DNA of 64,000 nucleotides from Halorubrum vacuolatum (GCF_900188065.1 NZ_FZNQ01000008.1:79818-143817), one strand, 5' to 3'; positions 35,017 to 44,870 are shown, counted from the first letter of the stretch. Numbers and translations: made by a program. Notes: generated by a model from the sequence alone, not told the origin.

Positions 35017-35811
35017 ATGATAACATCACTTACCCTACAACAGGGTGCCGACTGGGACGCGCAGGCGGACGTGTTCAACGAGATCTTCTTCGTCTTTCTC
35101 GCGCTGGGAACGGCGATCGGGATCATCGTCGTCGCCTACACGCTGTGGAACGCGTACAAGTATCGCGATGCCGACGGAAACGGGACCCCCGATGAGGACT
35201 TCGATCCGCCAGTCGTCGGTGAGCTTCCCACCGGCCAGGGCGGGCCGAAGGCGAAGAAGCTCTTTTTATCCTTCGGGCTGAGCGCTATCGTCGTCATCAG
35301 TCTGGTCGTCTACGCGTACGGCCTCCTCCTCTACGTCGAGGAGGGGCCGGACGCCGGGAGCCAGATCGAGATGGAAGGCGACGAGGACAACCTCGAGGTG
35401 CTCGTGGACGGGTTCCAGTTCGGCTGGGATTACACGTACGCGAACGGTCACACCGAGACGAACGAGATGATCGTCCCCGCGGACACACGGATAGATATCG
35501 CGGTGACTTCAAGCGACGTCTGGCATAACTTCGGCGCCTCGGAGCTTCGCTTCAAGGCCGACTCCATCCCCGGTGAGACGGCGTACACGTGGTTCTCCGT
35601 TAGCTCCGATGAGCTCGAACAGACCGAAGACGGCGAACGTGCGGAGTTCATGGTCGAGTGCTTCGAGCTGTGCGGCTCGGGCCACTCCCAGATGGACGGG
35701 ACCATAACCGTGATGCCTCAGGACGAGTTCGAGGAATGGTATGACGACACCGAAAGCGACGACGAAGGGGTCGAGGAGTGGGAAGATGCCTTCGGCGAGG
35801 GGGGTGAGTAA
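35017..35811 (+). CDS. coxB: Cytochrome c oxidase-type terminal oxidase, subunit II
   Basis: A 264-residue subunit with two N-terminal membrane spans and an outer cupredoxin domain. The CuA site is plain: [12 protein letters not shown], with the upstream ligand His in SDVWHNFG. This subunit accepts electrons, probably from a blue copper protein such as halocyanin since haloarchaea lack typical cytochrome c. An acidic tail follows the domain. The ATG at 35017 is chosen over an upstream in-frame start at 34975. It ends 2 bases before the fused I-III gene. Confidence 0.93.
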   Translation: MITSLTLQQGADWDAQADVFNEIFFVFLALGTAIGIIVVAYTLWNAYKYRDADGNGTPDEDFDPPVVGELPTGQGGPKAKKLFLSFGLSAIVVISLVVYAYGLLLYVEEGPDAGSQIEMEGDEDNLEVLVDGFQFGWDYTYANGHTETNEMIVPADTRIDIAVTSSDVWHNFGASELRFKADSIPGETAYTWFSVSSDELEQTEDGERAEFMVECFELCGSGHSQMDGTITVMPQDEFEEWYDDTESDDEGVEEWEDAFGEGGE

Positions 35812-35813
35812 CG

Positions 35814-38315
35814 ATGGCTGAGCTCCCACCGACGACCTCCGTCCGCCGCTGGCTCGTCACCACGAACCACAAGGACATCGGGATCCTCTACACGATCACG
35901 GCGCTGTTCTTCCTGCTCTTTGGCGGCGTGCTTGCCCTGCTCATTCGCGTGCAGCTGTGGGACCCCGCGAACCAGGTGCTGTCCGGCCTGGCGTACAACG
36001 AGGCGGTCACCGCCCACGGGCTGATAATGGTGTTCTGGTTCCTCTCGCCGTTCGCGTTCGGCTTCGCGAACTACTTCGTGCCGCTGCAGATCGGCGCTGA
36101 CGACCTCGCGTTCCCGCGGCTGAACGCGCTCTCGTACTGGATGTACCTCTTTTCGGGCGTTCTGCTCGGGATCAGCTTCTTCCAGGGCGGCACGCTCGAT
36201 GCGGGCTGGACGATGTACGCCCCGCTTAACGTGCCGATGTACACACCGAGTATCGGGTCGACGGGGGCGGTACTCGCGCTGTTCATGTTCGTCGTCGGGG
36301 TGACCGCCTCGACGGTGAACTTCCTCACCTCCATACATCACTCACGTGCGGAGGGGATGGGCCTCATGGACATGCCGATGTTTACGTGGTCCATCCTCGC
36401 GACCGTCTGGATGATGCTGTTCGCGTTCGCGGCGCTGCTCGCGGTCGGGCTTATCCTCGCGTCCGACCGCGTCCTTGGGAGCGTCTACTTCTCGGCGACC
36501 GAGGGTGGATCGCTGCTCTGGGGACACCTCTTCTGGTTCTTCGGCCATCCGGAGGTGTACATCGTCTTCTTCCCCGCGCTCGGGGTCATGCTGGAGCTGT
36601 TCCAGACGTTCTCCGGACGGCGGCTCGTCGGCCGGAAGTGGGTGATCATCTCGATCTGTCTGATCTCCGTGCAGTCGTTCCTCGTGTGGATGCACCACAT
36701 GTTCCTCACGACGATCAACTTGGAGATCAAGACGCTGATGATGGCGACCACCATCGGGATCTCGCTCCCGTTCGACCTACTGGTGTTCGCGCTGATCTAC
36801 ACGCTGATCAAGGGCCGCATCCAGTTCACGACGCCGTTCCTGTTCGCCTTCGGTGCGCTGCTCCTGTTCATCCTCGGGGGCATCACGGGCGTCTTCCTCG
36901 GCGCGATCGTGTTGGACTACGAGTTCCGCGGCACCTACTGGGTCGTCGCCCACTTCCACTACGTGATGTTCGGCGGCGCGACGGCGCTGTTCGGCGGGGC
37001 CTACTACTGGTTCCCGAAGATGACCGGGAAGATGTACGACGAGTTCCTCGGCAAGGTGCACTTCGTCGTCTTCTTCATCAGCTTCAACATGGTGTACTTC
37101 TCGATGTTCCTCGCGTGGGAGACCCCGCGACGTGTCTTCGAGTACAACCCCGCGTTCACGAGCATCCATCAGGTCGGCACCGTCGGTGCGTTCATCCTTG
37201 GTCTGAGCTTCTTCATCATGTTCTACAACTTCGCGAAATCCTACGTCTCCGGTCCCGATGCCGGCGAAAACCCGTGGGACTACTCGCGGACGGCCGAGTG
37301 GGCGGTCTCCTCGCCACCGCCGCTTGAGAACTGGCCGAATCGCCCGTCGTACGCCTCGGGGAAACTCGAGTTCGTGAAGGACTACGTCCCCGACGGGGGC
37401 CCGGCGGTGAAAGCCGACGAGGACGGAAACGCGGTCACCGACGGCGGTGACCACCATCCGGATCACATCCGCAAGTATCCATACTGGGACAAACACGCGA
37501 GCCACGCCAGCATCTGGCCATTCCTGCTGTCGGCGGCGCTCGGCGTGTTGCTGTTGGGGCTTTCGGGGTTCAACCCTGCGACCGAGTTCCATTTCGGTAG
37601 CTCGCTTGCCGACTTCTCGATCGACATCATGAACCCGATCTATCCGGTGCTCACGGTCGTCGGGCTCCTTGCGCTGATATGGACCGGCTGGAAGTGGGGC
37701 ATGGAGGACTTCTATGCGCCGCCGAGCGAGTTCGCCGAGCGGTGGCCGTTCGAAGGCGTCGAGAAAGTGAAGCTGGGGATGTGGTTCTTCCTCGCTTCCG
37801 ACGTGATGGTCTTCGGTGCGTTCATCAGCGCGGCCGTGTTCATCCGCTGGAACGCCGGGTGGGGCACGTGGACACCGATCCCCGACCAGCTACCTGGGCT
37901 GATCAACACGGTCGTGCTGCTCACCTCGTCGTTCACGGTGATCCTTGCGCTGGTCGCGTCTCACCGGAAGAGCCGAAAGGGGCTGCTTGCCGCCCTCGGC
38001 GCGACGACCGTCCTCGGTACGACCTTCCTCGCCGTGAAGGCCTGGGAATGGTGGACGAAGATCTACGTCGACGGGGTCTTCCTCAGCACGGCTGCTGAGC
38101 CGTATTCGGCCGTTCAGGCGTCGGTTTACTTCGTGACGACCGGCCTGCACGCCGTTCACGTCATCGGCGGACTGCTCATCGCCGTCTTCCTGCTCTATCG
38201 TACCTACCACGGCGCGTACATGGAGGACGAGCGACCCGTGGAGTTCTTCGGGCTCTACTGGCACTTCGTCGATATCGTCTGGGTCTTCCTCTTCCCGCTG
38301 TTCTATCTCTTCTAA
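35814..38315 (+). CDS. coxAC: Fused cytochrome oxidase subunits I and III
   Basis: An 833-residue membrane protein. The first ~570 residues are subunit I: heme ligand His in AHGLIMVFW, CuB/Tyr site GHPEVYI, the CuB His pair in WMHHMF, and HFHYVMFGG with the heme a3 and a ligands. The Glu in GHPEVY and the proton-path residues around [17 protein letters not shown] are present. After a soluble His/Asp linker comes the subunit III part with five or more spans, ending in HAVHVIGG and [16 protein letters not shown]. Fusion of I and III in one chain is known from haloarchaea and some bacteria. It sits in an operon with coxB. Confidence 0.95.
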   Translation: MAELPPTTSVRRWLVTTNHKDIGILYTITALFFLLFGGVLALLIRVQLWDPANQVLSGLAYNEAVTAHGLIMVFWFLSPFAFGFANYFVPLQIGADDLAFPRLNALSYWMYLFSGVLLGISFFQGGTLDAGWTMYAPLNVPMYTPSIGSTGAVLALFMFVVGVTASTVNFLTSIHHSRAEGMGLMDMPMFTWSILATVWMMLFAFAALLAVGLILASDRVLGSVYFSATEGGSLLWGHLFWFFGHPEVYIVFFPALGVMLELFQTFSGRRLVGRKWVIISICLISVQSFLVWMHHMFLTTINLEIKTLMMATTIGISLPFDLLVFALIYTLIKGRIQFTTPFLFAFGALLLFILGGITGVFLGAIVLDYEFRGTYWVVAHFHYVMFGGATALFGGAYYWFPKMTGKMYDEFLGKVHFVVFFISFNMVYFSMFLAWETPRRVFEYNPAFTSIHQVGTVGAFILGLSFFIMFYNFAKSYVSGPDAGENPWDYSRTAEWAVSSPPPLENWPNRPSYASGKLEFVKDYVPDGGPAVKADEDGNAVTDGGDHHPDHIRKYPYWDKHASHASIWPFLLSAALGVLLLGLSGFNPATEFHFGSSLADFSIDIMNPIYPVLTVVGLLALIWTGWKWGMEDFYAPPSEFAERWPFEGVEKVKLGMWFFLASDVMVFGAFISAAVFIRWNAGWGTWTPIPDQLPGLINTVVLLTSSFTVILALVASHRKSRKGLLAALGATTVLGTTFLAVKAWEWWTKIYVDGVFLSTAAEPYSAVQASVYFVTTGLHAVHVIGGLLIAVFLLYRTYHGAYMEDERPVEFFGLYWHFVDIVWVFLFPLFYLF

Positions 38316-38323
38316 GCGAGCGG

Positions 38324-38347
38324 GGGAGGACGGATTCCTCCCGTTTT
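38324..38347 (+). terminator. Hairpin with T-run after the cox operon
   Basis: GGGAGGA (38324-38330) pairs with TCCTCCC (38336-38342) over a 5-base loop, followed by G and TTTT. It begins 9 bases after the coxAC stop and is likely to end the transcript. Confidence 0.6.
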
Positions 38348-38501
38348 GCGTCCGTTCGACCATTTCTCGCCGACCTTGACCGTCGTGTCCGTCAGTGGAC
38401 GTGAACACGGTCGGCCTCCCTCGGCGCTCGTGAACAGCCCACCCCGACGAGCGCGAGCCTGATCTCCGTTGGCGTGTCCGGCGTTCGTCGCGGCTCGCGG
38501 A

Positions 38502-39257
38502 TCAGTACGCCGCGTCCCACCGGGTCGGTTTGATCCGGTTTGAACACTCCAGACACTCGACGCGGTCCATGGTATCGATGCTGACGTTCGTGCCCTCACA
38601 GGCGCCACAGAGGTAGCCGTAGCGCTCGGTGTGGCCCTCGTCGGTGTAGACGGCATAAAACGGGGCGATCGAACCGCGGTTGCTCTCCTCGTAGGCGACG
38701 TGAACGGTCTCGCCGTCGTCCGTCTCGTGAACCTCGGCCGATTGCGCGTCCGTCTCCGTCTCGCCGATCCATTTCCGGTAGATTCGCTCCTCGAACGTTT
38801 CGGACCCGATGTCGACCTCCTGTATCCCCGTGTGTTCGTACCCCTTCTGTTCATAAAACGCCGCGCCGGCCTCGTTTTCGGCGAGCACACGCCCCTCGAT
38901 GGCGTCGACGTCCGCGTCCCGGAGCTCCCGTTCGATCCGGTCGAGCAGCTCCGAGCCGATCCCTCGTCCGCGTTCTTCCGGATCCACGTGGATCCAGTCG
39001 ATCTCGCCGACGCGTTCACGACGGTCGACGACGTAGCTCTCGGCGAACGCGACGACAGCACCGCCATCGATCGCGACGATGAATCTCGTTGCGGGGTCAT
39101 CTATCGCCTCTTCGAGGTCGGCACGGCCGTACCATCGCTCCGCGGCCTCCTCGAGGTACGTCTCCTCGACGACGTGTCCGTATGAGGCAGTTAGTGAGTC
39201 CTTCGCTACCGTCCGTATCGGTTCGATATCCGCTGTGTCGGCGTCTCGGAGATCCAT
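38502..39257 (-). CDS. GNAT acetyltransferase with C-terminal zinc-ribbon domain
   Basis: A 251-residue two-domain protein. Residues 1-165 are a GNAT N-acetyltransferase with the acetyl-CoA loop in ERGRGIGSELL and the AAFYEQKGYEHTG end. The C-terminal 80 residues have a zinc ribbon, CGAC and CLEC, and match the haloarchaeal DUF5816 as I recall it. The acceptor is unknown; the ribbon may hold a protein or nucleic acid partner. The start is the ATG at 39255-39257. Confidence 0.85.
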   Translation of the reverse strand: MDLRDADTADIEPIRTVAKDSLTASYGHVVEETYLEEAAERWYGRADLEEAIDDPATRFIVAIDGGAVVAFAESYVVDRRERVGEIDWIHVDPEERGRGIGSELLDRIERELRDADVDAIEGRVLAENEAGAAFYEQKGYEHTGIQEVDIGSETFEERIYRKWIGETETDAQSAEVHETDDGETVHVAYEESNRGSIAPFYAVYTDEGHTERYGYLCGACEGTNVSIDTMDRVECLECSNRIKPTRWDAAY

Positions 39258-39411
39258 ACTGGCTGGTTCTCGGTCGAGGTATTAATAATCAGGCGGCGAC
39301 ACCGCTTTGGGATCGCGACGTCGCTGCCCTGTCACATTGAAAAGCGCGTGGTGGGATCGCCGTCCCGATCGGGTTGCAGTCAGTTCCCGGTTGTTGGTAC
39401 ACGTCGCCGGA

Positions 39412-39684
39412 TCAGGTGATCGAGTAGGTCGCAGCAGCCATCAACAGTAGCACGAGTGCGAGCGACAGCAGCATCAGGTAGGTGAGCGATTTGTTCTCCC
39501 AGCGGAGGTGCTGGAAGTAGGCGACGATGAGGAACGACTTGATCACCGCGGCGCCCATCGTCCCGGCGAACGCCTGCTGGTAGGTGAAGAACTGGTCGAA
39601 CTCGAAGAAGATGAACTTCGCGAACGCGAGGACGATGAGAGCGACGTAGATCGCCGTGTACAGTTTCACCGAGTCGGACGCCAT
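39412..39684 (-). CDS. Cytochrome c oxidase subunit IV-like protein
   Basis: A 90-residue protein with three membrane spans and the pattern LIVLAFAKFIFFEF, AAVIKSFLIVAYFQHLRWENKSLTYLML. The Lys-Ser plus YFQHLRWE part is the hallmark of the bacterial caa3-type subunit IV (COX4_pro) family. It helps assembly or stability of the oxidase. It lies near but on the opposite strand from coxB-coxAC. Confidence 0.85.
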   Translation of the reverse strand: MASDSVKLYTAIYVALIVLAFAKFIFFEFDQFFTYQQAFAGTMGAAVIKSFLIVAYFQHLRWENKSLTYLMLLSLALVLLLMAAATYSIT

Positions 39685-39846
39685 TGTTAATGCGACAGTT
39701 GGCTTGCGTGCTTAAAGGGTTAACCATCCACCCTGCGATCGCCACATCGGTTCGGGATGCCGCCTGGGGATCGGGATCGTGTGGACACCCATCCCCATCG
39801 CTACCGTGAGAGCGCCGCGCCAGTCCGACGGTGACGAACCGACCGG

Positions 39847-39999
39847 CTACGACGACTCCCTCCTCGATTTCGGTCCCTTATGTCCTCCCCATCGTCTATA
39901 TAAGTAGTACGCGACGAGGAACGGGACCGACCAGACCGCCACGCCGATGAAACCGTACCAGAGCCCCCAGAGCAGCTGTTCGGTTGGAAACGCGCTCAT
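39847..39999 (-). CDS. 50-residue single-span membrane protein in the oxidase region
   Basis: A small frame from the ATG at 39997-39999 to a TAG at 39847: MSAFPTEQLLWGLWYGFIG, a Trp-rich single span, then a basic C-terminal tail (YRRWGGHKGPKSRRESS). The composition (one helix plus basic tail, orientation inside positive) is like tiny accessory subunits of respiratory oxidases. No family is recognised by eye. It lies between the subunit IV gene and the DUF420-side membrane genes on the same strand. Confidence 0.55.
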   Translation of the reverse strand: MSAFPTEQLLWGLWYGFIGVAVWSVPFLVAYYLYRRWGGHKGPKSRRESS

Positions 40000-40081
40000 C
40001 GTGTGTTATCGGTGGGTCCGGAGTATAAACGCTCCGTCCGGGATTATCACCGCTCTCCGGTGGAGTCACCCGCCGCGTTGA

Positions 40082-40531
40082 TCAGGCGACGATCACGTTC
40101 CAGACGGGTGCGACGAGGAAAAAGAGCGCGTAGTAGGCGGCATAAAACGTCACGAGCGCCGAGGCGGCGATCGCGCTTTTGGGTGCCTCGACGGTCATGT
40201 CGTTTCGCGCCTCGACGTTGCGGGCCTCGAATTCGAAGAGATCCGCGATGAGCATCGTCACGACGAGAATGGCCAGGACGGTGCCGCCCGTCGGCGCGTC
40301 GAGCGAGAAGAGGAAACTCAGGATGATGAGGCCGATGTTCGTGAACGCGTGTGGCGCATACCGTTCGACGTTGTCCCCCTCGGTGGCCTGCTCGATGTGC
40401 CGGCGGTGTGCAAGGTGCCGTGTCGCGAGGTTCGCAACCGCCATCACGAGGATCGCGAACGGCAGCATCGGCCCGACGACCGCGATCCAGTCGAGCGGAA
40501 CGAGGAACTGCAGTGGGTCCATGTCGGTCAC
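40082..40531 (-). CDS. Small membrane protein of the oxidase region (DUF7313-like)
   Basis: A 149-residue protein with four spans and a conserved-looking polar loop (HRRHIEQATEGDNVERYAPHAFTNIG). It appears in haloarchaeal cytochrome oxidase regions; I recall it as DUF7313 but am not certain. The GTG at 40531 overlaps the stop of the NAD-kinase-like gene (GTGA), so it is probably coupled to it; an ATG at 40522 is the alternative. Confidence 0.65.
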   Translation of the reverse strand: MTDMDPLQFLVPLDWIAVVGPMLPFAILVMAVANLATRHLAHRRHIEQATEGDNVERYAPHAFTNIGLIILSFLFSLDAPTGGTVLAILVVTMLIADLFEFEARNVEARNDMTVEAPKSAIAASALVTFYAAYYALFFLVAPVWNVIVA

Positions 40532-41430
40532 TCCGTGGACGAGTCATTAGAGTTTTTCCAATCGGGCGCGTCGTCGGCCCCGTCCTGTGACACCGAAACG
40601 AGATCGAACGTCCCGCCGGCGCGGATCCGAACCGGCTCCTGGGGACGTACCTCGCCCCGCACGATCCCGTCGACGGCAACCGCGACCGGTTCCCCCTCAC
40701 GCTCCACGCTGAGCGTCGCGTCCCCGGGCACGACCCATCCGCGTCTCTGGATCCGAAACGGCGCAACCGGCGTGACGGTGAGCCCCGTACCCGGTTCCAG
40801 CGCGGGCGCGCCGGCGGTCCTCGCGTAGCCATCGCTCCCGAGCGGCGTCGCCACGACGACGCCGTCACCCCGAAAGGTTTCGCGCCGGCCGCTCCGGAAG
40901 GCGACGGCGTACTCCGATATCCGGGCGGTTTCGACGGTCATGAGCGAGACGCTGAGCGCGGAGCGGGCTCGGAGCCGTCCCTGACTGCCGGCAGAGACCG
41001 TGAGCAAAGCGTGTTCCGTCCGCTGCCAGTCGCCGGTGACGAGCGCGCTGATCGCCTCCGAAGCGTCCGACCGGGCCGCTCCGAGCCTCCCGACGCCGAT
41101 CGGCAGCATGGGGGTATCGGTCTCGGAAGCGCGGATCGCGGCGGCGGCAACGCCGCGCTCGCCCACGGCGAGGATCGCCTCCGCACGGTCGGGCGAAACG
41201 AGACGGGCGCCCGCGTCCTCGACGGCCGTGCCGAGTTCGTCGGTCGGCGTCTCGCCGGTGTCGTGTTCGTCGGTCGGCGTCTCGCCGGTGTCGTGTTCGT
41301 CGGCTGCGGCGTCGACAGCCTCATCGGGTTTCGTGGTGGTGACCGGTCTCGGGGCCTCTTCCCGGCCCCCCTCGCACTGGAGCCCGTCGCCGTCCTCGAC
41401 GATCGCGACGCGGTCCACCGACTGAGTCAT
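40528..41430 (-). CDS. NAD-kinase-like protein with degenerate active site
   Basis: A 300-residue protein. The C-terminal half has the NAD kinase fold signature GDGVVVATPLGSDGYARTAG at 188-207, close to the GDG...TPTGS pattern of true enzymes. However, the nucleotide site GGDGT of NAD kinases is replaced here by GERGV (90-94), so it may not phosphorylate NAD. The N-terminal 70 residues are acidic and hold a perfect in-frame tandem repeat, DEHDTGETPT twice (44-53 and 54-63). It is followed by the small membrane gene with a four-base overlap. Confidence 0.7.
   Translation of the reverse strand: MTQSVDRVAIVEDGDGLQCEGGREEAPRPVTTTKPDEAVDAAADEHDTGETPTDEHDTGETPTDELGTAVEDAGARLVSPDRAEAILAVGERGVAAAAIRASETDTPMLPIGVGRLGAARSDASEAISALVTGDWQRTEHALLTVSAGSQGRLRARSALSVSLMTVETARISEYAVAFRSGRRETFRGDGVVVATPLGSDGYARTAGAPALEPGTGLTVTPVAPFRIQRRGWVVPGDATLSVEREGEPVAVAVDGIVRGEVRPQEPVRIRAGGTFDLVSVSQDGADDAPDWKNSNDSSTE
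41235..41294. repeat. Perfect 30-bp tandem repeat inside a gene
   Basis: A 30-bp unit beginning gttcgtcggtcggcgtctcg is present twice in a row (41235-41264 and 41265-41294), with a third partial start at 41295. The repeat length is a multiple of three, so the frame of the NAD-kinase-like gene is kept and ten residues are duplicated. It likely varies between strains. Confidence 0.85.
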
Positions 41431-41480
41431 ACGCCGACCTGCGCGCGGGGGCGGTGAATAATCATCGGTTCACGCCACGG

Positions 41481-42110
41481 CTACCCGAACGGAAGTATGG
41501 GAAGCAGCGTCGCGGCCGCCGCCTCGAACGTCGAGTCATAGACGTGGTTTAAAAGCAGGTAGGCGACCACCCCGAGCACGAGCGAGAGGAGCCACGAGGC
41601 CGCGGCGATCCGGCCGACCGTCGCATGCCGCGTCTCGTGCCGGAGTTCGTATTCGCTGTGGGTCAGCCCGAGGATGACCGCGTACAGGACGACGGGAACC
41701 GCAAGCACCGAGAGGATGATGTGGATCGCGAGCATGATCAGATAGGCGATGTTTGCGAGGTCGGGACCCACGAAGTACTTCGTGCCGCCGCCGGCGACGC
41801 GGGGAAGGTACATCCCCAAAAAGACGATGATGAGCGCGAACGACGTCGTCATCGCCGCCGCGTGTTTTTTCACCTCCCCGCGACGGATCCAGTAGATCCC
41901 GAGCGAGAGCGTCACGATGGTCACGGTGTTAACGGCCGCGATGGCGTGGGTGAGGATATCCACGGTGGCCCGGCTCAACTCGGGGAACAACGCCTGAAAC
42001 TCGGGGACCAAAAAGACGCCGAGGACCGCGCCGTAACCGACGACGGTGAGCAGGAGGGTGAGCGATCCGGCGCGTTCCTTGGCGCCCGCTCGCACGCTGG
42101 CAACTGACAT
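41481..42110 (-). CDS. DUF420-family membrane protein
   Basis: A 209-residue membrane protein with about five to six spans and several His within or near spans (THAIAAVN, KKHAAAM, IHIILS, RHETRHA). This fits DUF420, a family linked with cytochrome oxidase assembly or heme binding (CtaM-like). Its place in the oxidase region supports that role. The start is the ATG at 42108-42110; an upstream ATG at 42131 adds seven residues. Confidence 0.78.
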   Translation of the reverse strand: MSVASVRAGAKERAGSLTLLLTVVGYGAVLGVFLVPEFQALFPELSRATVDILTHAIAAVNTVTIVTLSLGIYWIRRGEVKKHAAAMTTSFALIIVFLGMYLPRVAGGGTKYFVGPDLANIAYLIMLAIHIILSVLAVPVVLYAVILGLTHSEYELRHETRHATVGRIAAASWLLSLVLGVVAYLLLNHVYDSTFEAAAATLLPILPFG

Positions 42111-42189
42111 AGGAATGCGTTGGGCGGGCACGGTAATTCCTCTTCGGATCTTCGCTCCTCGTGGGAACGCCCCCGCAGGATCGGTCGCC

Positions 42190-43236
42190 TCAGATCACGC
42201 CCGTCTTCGATGCGACCTCCACGGCCGCCTCCTCGCTGATCCCACCCTGCAGAATGGTGTATCGGTCGCGGATCTCGTGGGCGCCGGTGAACGCCTCGAT
42301 CAGCTCCGCTTCGGTGATGCCGAGGCCCTCCGCGGTCGTCGGTGCGTCGAGCGACTCCAACGCGTTGCGGATCGCCCGCCACTGGCCGTCTTCGCCGTCG
42401 TGGAGGTACTCGGTCATTATCGAGGCGACGCCGACCTGGTGGCCGTGAAGCGCCTTGCCGGGCGCGATGCGGTCGAGTTGATGGGAGATCAGATGCTCGG
42501 CGCCGGAGGCGGGCCGGGAGGAACCGGCGATGGACATCGCGACGCCCGAGGAGACGAGCGCCTTGACGACGACCCACGAGGACTCCTCCAAGCCGGGTTT
42601 GATCATGTCCGCGCTCTGGACGAGCAGCTCCGCGGTCATCTCCGCAAGCGCCCCCGCGTACTCGCTGTATTCGACGTTGCGCAGCCGCTGGGCCAACCGC
42701 CAGTCCTTCACCGCCGTGTAGTTGGAGATGATGTCCGCACAGCCCGCCGTCGTCAGTCGCCACGGCGCGTTCGCGAGGAGTTCGGTGTCCGCAACGACCG
42801 CGAGCGGCGGATCCGCGGCCACGGAGTGGCGTGTGTCGCCCTCGGGGATGGAGGACCGCCCGGAGACGATCCCGTCGTGGGAGGCGACGGTTGGGACGGA
42901 GACGAAGCCGACGCCGAGATGGTCGGCGGCCATCTTCGCGGTATCGATCGGTTTCCCACCGCCGAGCGCGACGAGGTAGCCCGGCTCGACGGCCTCCGCG
43001 GTCTCGATCAATGCTTCGACCGCATCGAAGGAGGCCGACTCCACGACCGCGGTCGCCGGGTCATCGAACTGGGCACGAACCCGGTCGCCGGCGATCTCGT
43101 TCGGTGTCGGGCTCGAAACGATGAGCGGTCGTCCCGAGAGATACAGCTCCGAGACCGCCTCGCCGAGTTCGTCAACGACCCCGTGACCCACGAGGACGCT
43201 TCGCGGGAGCTTTATCCATTTGGCTTTCTCGAACAT
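42190..43236 (-). CDS. egsA: sn-Glycerol-1-phosphate dehydrogenase
   Basis: A 348-residue enzyme that reduces dihydroxyacetone phosphate to sn-glycerol-1-phosphate with NAD(P)H, the step that fixes the archaeal lipid stereochemistry. Visible marks are the coenzyme-binding LGGGKPIDTAK, the zinc site area SHDGIVSG and HGHQVGVASIM, and the N-terminal MFEKAKWIKLPRSV start. I chose the ATG at 43234-43236; a longer open frame upstream is not conserved. This is a strong sign that the organism is an archaeon. Confidence 0.95.
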   Translation of the reverse strand: MFEKAKWIKLPRSVLVGHGVVDELGEAVSELYLSGRPLIVSSPTPNEIAGDRVRAQFDDPATAVVESASFDAVEALIETAEAVEPGYLVALGGGKPIDTAKMAADHLGVGFVSVPTVASHDGIVSGRSSIPEGDTRHSVAADPPLAVVADTELLANAPWRLTTAGCADIISNYTAVKDWRLAQRLRNVEYSEYAGALAEMTAELLVQSADMIKPGLEESSWVVVKALVSSGVAMSIAGSSRPASGAEHLISHQLDRIAPGKALHGHQVGVASIMTEYLHDGEDGQWRAIRNALESLDAPTTAEGLGITEAELIEAFTGAHEIRDRYTILQGGISEEAAVEVASKTGVI

Positions 43237-43319
43237 ATCAGGCCGCTCTCGGCCGAGCGTCAAAGCCGTTGTCCATCGACGATCGATCCGCAGGGTGGGA
43301 ATCGACCCGCAGTGGCGGG

Positions 43320-44036
43320 TCACGTCCACGCGAGCACGGTCGTGAGCGCATCGGCGAGAAAGACGATCCCGAACCCACCGAGGACGACGGCGGAGCCGAC
43401 GGCGACCACCGGGCCGAACGTCTCGACCCGGCGCTCGGCGACGGCGAGGAGGGCGGGAAACGCGAGCACCCAGCCGAATATCCCGGCGAAAAAGCCGCCG
43501 AGGATCGCGGGTGACCCGGTCGTCACGACCAGAGTCCCCGTCAGTGTGTCCCCGAGTACGGGTATTGGCGCGAGCACGTCGAGCCGGCCCGGGCGCAACA
43601 GTCCGACGCCGACAGTCAGCCAGAAAAGCACCTGAAATGGGTTGCTCAGCGCCAACACCAGCGCCTTATAATACCCGTTTCCGGCCTCGATCGTCGGCTC
43701 ATCCCCACTGGTCGGGCGGAACATCGCCCGTGCGTTCCGCGCCGCCCCGATCGCGAAGTAACACATGAGCAGGCCGCCGCCGCCGACCATCGCCGTCTGG
43801 AGCCGCGGGGCGGACTCGATGAGTGCGGCGACGCCGACGAACGCGAGGATAAAAAAGAGCACGTCCGCGGTCGCCGCGCCGAGCCCGGCTCGTGCGCCGG
43901 CATGCCACCCACGAAGGACGGCCTCCTCGGCGATGATGGCGTTCATCGGCCCCGGTGGAGCCGCGAGCGCCAGCCCGAAGGCCGTCCCCATCACGAAGGT
44001 GACGGCGAGATCAGCGAACGTCACGCCAGTACCCAC
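43320..44036 (-). CDS. LysE/RhtB-family exporter
   Basis: A 238-residue protein with six predicted spans. The LysE pattern is seen in FGLALAAPPGPMNAIIAEEAV and in the central NPFQVLFWL segment. Members export amino acids or small cations; the substrate is unknown here. The start could be the GTG at 44036 or the GTG at 44024; I give the longer form. It is upstream of egsA on the same strand but 83 bases away. Confidence 0.82.
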   Translation of the reverse strand: MGTGVTFADLAVTFVMGTAFGLALAAPPGPMNAIIAEEAVLRGWHAGARAGLGAATADVLFFILAFVGVAALIESAPRLQTAMVGGGGLLMCYFAIGAARNARAMFRPTSGDEPTIEAGNGYYKALVLALSNPFQVLFWLTVGVGLLRPGRLDVLAPIPVLGDTLTGTLVVTTGSPAILGGFFAGIFGWVLAFPALLAVAERRVETFGPVVAVGSAVVLGGFGIVFLADALTTVLAWT

Positions 44037-44101
44037 GCGCGATGCCGTGAAAAATCCGCTTGCTCGGCCGTGGGCCGCCTCGTTTTCCGAGCCTGTCTCG
44101 G

Positions 44102-44806
44102 CTAGATGGCGTCCACGTCTCGTGGGCGATCGTCGTTTTCACCGCTCTCTGGAGCCTCCTCGACGCGGATCGACCGGGCGATCTCCGCCGGGAGCCCCTG
44201 CTCGCCCCCGGGCGTCCGAACCGTCACCAGTCCGAACGGGGCGACGTCGATGATCTCTATCGTCGTCCCGGGCGTGATCCCGGCGTCGGCGAGGTATTCG
44301 AGTTCCTCATCGTCGCGATCGGAGACGCGGGTCACGACCAGTCGATCGCCCACGGCGTGATCCGCGAGGCGGGCTCCACCCGTCTCCTCGATCGGTTCGA
44401 GGTCCGCGCTCGGGATCGGATCGCCGTGTGGGTCGACGTCCGGGTTCCCGAGGACCGCCGCCATTCGCCGTTCGAGCTCCTCCGAGATGTGATGTTCGAG
44501 GGCGTCGGCCTCGTCGTGGACCTCGCTCCAGTCGTAATCGAGCTGCTCGGCGAGAAACGCCTCGAGGAGTCGGTGGTGTCTGACGACCTCCAACGCGACC
44601 GCCTCCCCCTCGGGGGTGAGCTCCACGCCCTTGTACGGCTCGCGGTCGACGAGTCCGCGGTCGGCAAGCTTGCCGAGCATGTCGGTCACGGAGGGTGGCG
44701 TCTTATCGAGGTACCCGGCGATAGCGGAGGTCGAGACTGGAGGACCCTCCTCCGACTGGAGGACGTAGATCGCTTTCACGTAGTCCTCCATGACGTCGCT
44801 GAGCAT
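44102..44806 (-). CDS. DtxR/MntR-family metal-dependent repressor with FeoA-like C-terminus
   Basis: A 234-residue regulator. The N-terminal winged helix has the order YVKAIYVLQ, VSTSAIAGYLDKTPPSVTDMLGKL. The dimerisation part includes HHRLLEAFLAEQLDYDW and DEADALEHHISEELE with metal-ligand His, Glu and Asp. A C-terminal SH3-like FeoA domain follows (GDRLVVTRVSDRD, VAPFGLVTVRT). It senses Fe2+ or Mn2+ and may control metal transport genes such as znuACB; this link is only inferred. Confidence 0.9.
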   Translation of the reverse strand: MLSDVMEDYVKAIYVLQSEEGPPVSTSAIAGYLDKTPPSVTDMLGKLADRGLVDREPYKGVELTPEGEAVALEVVRHHRLLEAFLAEQLDYDWSEVHDEADALEHHISEELERRMAAVLGNPDVDPHGDPIPSADLEPIEETGGARLADHAVGDRLVVTRVSDRDDEELEYLADAGITPGTTIEIIDVAPFGLVTVRTPGGEQGLPAEIARSIRVEEAPESGENDDRPRDVDAI

Positions 44807-44870
44807 AGGTTTCGGTCACGGGCGTGGACCCAAATACCTACCGGGGGCGCCCGATCGGACGGGAGGCCGC

